DNA of 64,000 bases from assembly GCA_028015205.1 (NCBI GenBank), contig CM051515.1:10992001-11056000 (forward strand), read 5' to 3'. The notes below the pieces were generated by a model. That model searched no databases, was not told the DNA's origin, and saw nothing but the letters and a program-made list of their open reading frames with translations. The stretch is from Mytilisepta virgata. Its lineage: Eukaryota > Mollusca > Bivalvia > Mytilida > Mytilidae. The position numbers and the translations under genes were made by a program. Shown in pieces: positions 61,321 to 64,000 of this stretch (position 1 is its first letter; every line of letters starts with the position of its first letter).

Positions 61321-64000
61321 TCAATAAGATCTAGATAAAGCATCTGCTATTACATTATCTTTACCTTTAATATGTTTTACAATAATATCATATTCCTGTA
61401 ACAATAAACTCCACCTAGTCAACCTCTGGTTCTTGTTTCTCATTTTATGTATGAAGGTGAGAGGATTATGATCAGTATAAACCAGAATAGGATGCATTGT
61501 GGGATTTAAATATACATCAAAATGTTGAAGTGCAGACAACAGTGCAAAACATTCTTTTTCAATAGTGGAATAATTTTTCTGATGTTTATCTAATTTCTTG
61601 GAGAAATATGATATAGGCTTCTCAACATTATCATCTGTTTCTTGATATAAAACAGCTCCAACTCCTACATCACTTGCATCAACGGCAAGTTTGAATTGCT
61701 TTTTAAAGTCTGGAGTGATAAGAACGGGACTGTTAATTAAAAGTGATTTGCTTTTTTCAAAAGAGTTTTGACAATTATCACTCCAGATGAATTTAGAATC
61801 TTTTCCTAAAAGATGAGTCAATGGTTGAACAACAGTAGCAAAATTTGAACAAAATTTTATGTAAAATCCAATCATGCCTAAATATCTCATAAGTTGTTTT
61901 TTATTTGTAGGAGGAGGGAAATTGGTAATTGCATCCACTTTATCCATAATAGGTTTCACTTGCCCTTGACCAACTGTGTGCCCTAAATAATCAACAGTGG
62001 CTTTACAAAATTCACTTTTAGCAAGATTAACAGTCAAATTTGATTGGGACAGTCTATCAAAAGTATCATATAAATGTGTTAAATGCTCTTCCCAGCTATC
62101 ACTACATACAATAAGATCATCAATATAAGCATAACAACAGTCTAAATCTTTTATAACATTATTGATCATTCTTTGAAATGTAGCTGGAGCATTTTTCATA
62201 CCAAACGGCATGACAGTATATTGAAATAAGCCGTCTGGTGTGACAAAAGCTGATATTTCACGAGCTCTCGGTGTCAGGGGGACCTGCCAGTAACCTTTTA
62301 ATAAATCGAATTTGCTTACGAATTTTGATTTTCCAATGTTATCAATGCAATCGTCTATCCTTGGAATCGGATAGGAGTCAGATTTTGAAACTGAGTTTAC
62401 TTTTCTGAAGTCAGTAACGAAACGAAAGGTTTTATCTGGTTTGGGTACAAGAAGACAAGGAGAGCTCCATTCACTGTTACTCGGCTCAATAATATCATTG
62501 TCAAGCATATATCTAATTTCTTGTCTCATAACATCAAGTTTAAGTGGATTGAGCCGGTAAGGATGTTGCTTAATTGGAGAAGCATCGCCTACATCAACAT
62601 CATGACAAACAGCAGTGGTTTTGTTTGGCACATCTTGAAAAAGATTTTTAAAAGAAAATACCAAAGTTTTCAATTTTTCTCTGCGATCGAAAGTCAGATG
62701 TGCAAGTTTTGAGTCTAAATCTGATAAAATTTCAGAATTTTTCAATCTAACAGTTTGTTCTATAGTCTTGGAATCAAAAGATGGTTCAATTATGTCTGGT
62801 TTGTCATGATCGTTCTCCAATTTAACCATGGCTAAAGTGGCAACTGGTTTACTCTCACCTTCATTAGTACGCTCAAAATATGGTTTTAACATATTAATGT
62901 GACACACTCTATTTTGTTTACGCCGACCTGGAGTTTTTACAATATAATTCAACTCATTGATTTTACTGTCAATTGTATAAGGACCACAGTATTTAGCCTG
63001 TAAAGGATGCCCAGGGACTGGCAAAAATACTAGTACCTTATCACCAAGCTCAAAAACTCTGTCCCTGGCATCTTTATCATACCATATTTTCATCTTATTC
63101 TGTACAGTTTTTAAGTTTTTCTGAGCAATTTGACAAGCAGTATACAATTTTTCTTTAAATCTAGATACATAATCTAGAAGATTCAAGTCAGTGTGTTCAG
63201 TAAGCCATTTTTCCTTAATCAATTTCAAAGGTCCCCTTACAGTATGACCAAACACTAACTCAAAGGGGCTAAAACCAAGGGATTCTTGAACAGCCTCTCG
63301 GACCGCAAAAAGTAGAAAGTGAACACCATCATCCCAGTCCCTATCAAATTGAAGACAAAAAGTCCTAATCATGTTCTTCAATGTTTGATGAAAACGTTCT
63401 AAGGCACCTTGAGATTCTGGATGATAAGCACTTGATCTATACTGAGTAATCCCTAACTGGTAAACGACCTGCTGAAATAAACCTGACATGAAATTTGAAC
63501 CCTGGTCGGACTGTATAGACTTAGGAAGTCCTACTAATGTGAAAAATTTAATAAGAGCTTTGACAATAGTTGGTGTCTTGATATTCCTTAAGGGAATAGC
63601 CTCAGGAAAGCGAGTGGATGTACACATGATCGTTAATAAATAAGCATTTCCAGTCTTGGTCTTTGGTAAAGGTCCAACGCAATCAATAAGTACTCGGCTG
63701 AAAGGTTCTTCAAAGGCTGGAATTGGCAGAAGTGGTGCTGGTGGTATTTTCTGGTTAGGCTTGCCAACAACCTGGCATATGTGGCATGATTTACAGTATT
63801 CTGTGACATCATTTCTAAGTCTGGGCCAGTAGAAATGTTGTAATATCTTAAGACAAGTCTTCCTTATACCTAAATGTCCAGCCAAGGAGGTGTCATGGGC
63901 AAGACCAATAATTTCTTGCCTATAGACTTTAGGCACCACCACTTGGTATACCACTCTCCATTCCTCCTCTGGGATAGCATCAGGGGGCCTCCACTTCCTC
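61321..64000 (-). CDS. Pol polyprotein with integrase upstream of reverse transcriptase (partial)
   Basis: The frame is open from the window edge to a TGA at 61321, without disruption. Numbering from a GTG at 63954, which is not a real start because upstream codons (RKWRPPDAIPEEEWR) stay open: zinc finger H20, H27, C57, C60; integrase Asp91 (LIDCVG), Asp150 (QSDQGS), Glu186 (ALERFHQ), 35 residues between the last two; GPY motif near 324; RT with DFRKVN, KFDLLKGYWQ and YIDD at 610-613; RNase H with VDAS (759), EKE (801) and YTDHNP (828), ending ADALSRSY. All catalytic residues are present, so the enzyme set could be active. Protease and gag are outside the window. No envelope-type gene lies between the stop and the LTR. 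Confidence 0.95.
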   Translation of the reverse strand, partial: RKWRPPDAIPEEEWRVVYQVVVPKVYRQEIIGLAHDTSLAGHLGIRKTCLKILQHFYWPRLRNDVTEYCKSCHICQVVGKPNQKIPPAPLLPIPAFEEPFSRVLIDCVGPLPKTKTGNAYLLTIMCTSTRFPEAIPLRNIKTPTIVKALIKFFTLVGLPKSIQSDQGSNFMSGLFQQVVYQLGITQYRSSAYHPESQGALERFHQTLKNMIRTFCLQFDRDWDDGVHFLLFAVREAVQESLGFSPFELVFGHTVRGPLKLIKEKWLTEHTDLNLLDYVSRFKEKLYTACQIAQKNLKTVQNKMKIWYDKDARDRVFELGDKVLVFLPVPGHPLQAKYCGPYTIDSKINELNYIVKTPGRRKQNRVCHINMLKPYFERTNEGESKPVATLAMVKLENDHDKPDIIEPSFDSKTIEQTVRLKNSEILSDLDSKLAHLTFDRREKLKTLVFSFKNLFQDVPNKTTAVCHDVDVGDASPIKQHPYRLNPLKLDVMRQEIRYMLDNDIIEPSNSEWSSPCLLVPKPDKTFRFVTDFRKVNSVSKSDSYPIPRIDDCIDNIGKSKFVSKFDLLKGYWQVPLTPRAREISAFVTPDGLFQYTVMPFGMKNAPATFQRMINNVIKDLDCCYAYIDDLIVCSDSWEEHLTHLYDTFDRLSQSNLTVNLAKSEFCKATVDYLGHTVGQGQVKPIMDKVDAITNFPPPTNKKQLMRYLGMIGFYIKFCSNFATVVQPLTHLLGKDSKFIWSDNCQNSFEKSKSLLINSPVLITPDFKKQFKLAVDASDVGVGAVLYQETDDNVEKPISYFSKKLDKHQKNYSTIEKECFALLSALQHFDVYLNPTMHPILVYTDHNPLTFIHKMRNKNQRLTRWSLLLQEYDIIVKHIKGKDNVIADALSRSY

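Larger units (their letters stand above)
60631..64000 (-). mobile_element. Gmr1-like LTR retrotransposon (3' half)
   Basis: On the minus strand the order is pol ORF, polypurine tract, 3' LTR. The element is antisense in a probable MFAP1 intron. Pol domain order is integrase, RT, RNase H, unlike standard Ty3/gypsy. Gag, protease, 5' LTR and primer-binding site lie beyond 64000. The plus-strand sequence abutting the LTR is cacat (60626-60630), the candidate half of a 5-bp target duplication. Confidence 0.9.

Noticed and set aside
63952..63954. GTG at 63954 as start of the pol ORF
   Set aside because: The same frame is open to the window edge with integrase-flank-like residues, so the true start is upstream.

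Overview
This window is eukaryotic, AT-rich and intron-dominated. It is most likely from a bivalve mollusc, probably a mussel-like (mytilid) genome. That rests on the repeats: elements built on cores of about 160 bp with ACGG tails, tRNA-derived SINEs with molluscan-type 3' ends, TIR elements and poly-T/poly-G tracts. The species call is inference. No rRNA, tRNA gene, CRISPR array or bacterial operon was seen.

Left half (about 1-39300, minus strand): most long ORFs here are shadows. The real signal is a set of short exons with splice sites that together encode at least four head-to-tail tetraspanin-like genes, called A to D in transcription order. Gene A (39264 to 25266) has a start exon, TM1, EC1, TM2, TM3 and a large loop with the diagnostic CCG motif; its TM4 exon was not found. 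Gene B (22442 to 10786) can be assembled into a continuous frame of about 279 codons, with four TM segments but no CCG. Gene C (10411 to 6760) lacks recognisable middle loop exons. Gene D (3379 to beyond position 1) runs off the window. TM3 is encoded by a 75-bp phase-0 exon in all four.

The introns of this array hold Penelope-like reverse transcriptase debris, short interspersed repeats, degenerate tandem repeats, and an element at 35160-37320 whose monomers of about 166 bp are arranged in a five-unit higher-order repeat of about 826 bp.

Middle (39300-49000): no gene was found. It holds hairpins, microsatellites, a broken Tc1 transposase, two SINEs in opposite orientation with perfect target-site duplications, and two TIR elements with 5-bp duplications.

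Right part (49035-60034, plus strand): nine exons of MFAP1, a spliceosome-associated nuclear protein. The frame is continuous from near the N-terminus to the ILPKVMQ-like segment. The first and last exons are missing, the last probably beyond 64000. Its introns carry a SINE, a piggyBac-like TTAA element and foldback elements.

Right end (60631-64000, minus strand): a Ty3/gypsy-type LTR retrotransposon lies antisense to MFAP1. Its pol ORF has integrase before reverse transcriptase and RNase H, the reverse of the usual Ty3/gypsy order and characteristic of Gmr1-like elements. The ORF is intact to the window edge. A 608-bp LTR with TGTTA/TAACA ends and a polypurine tract are visible.
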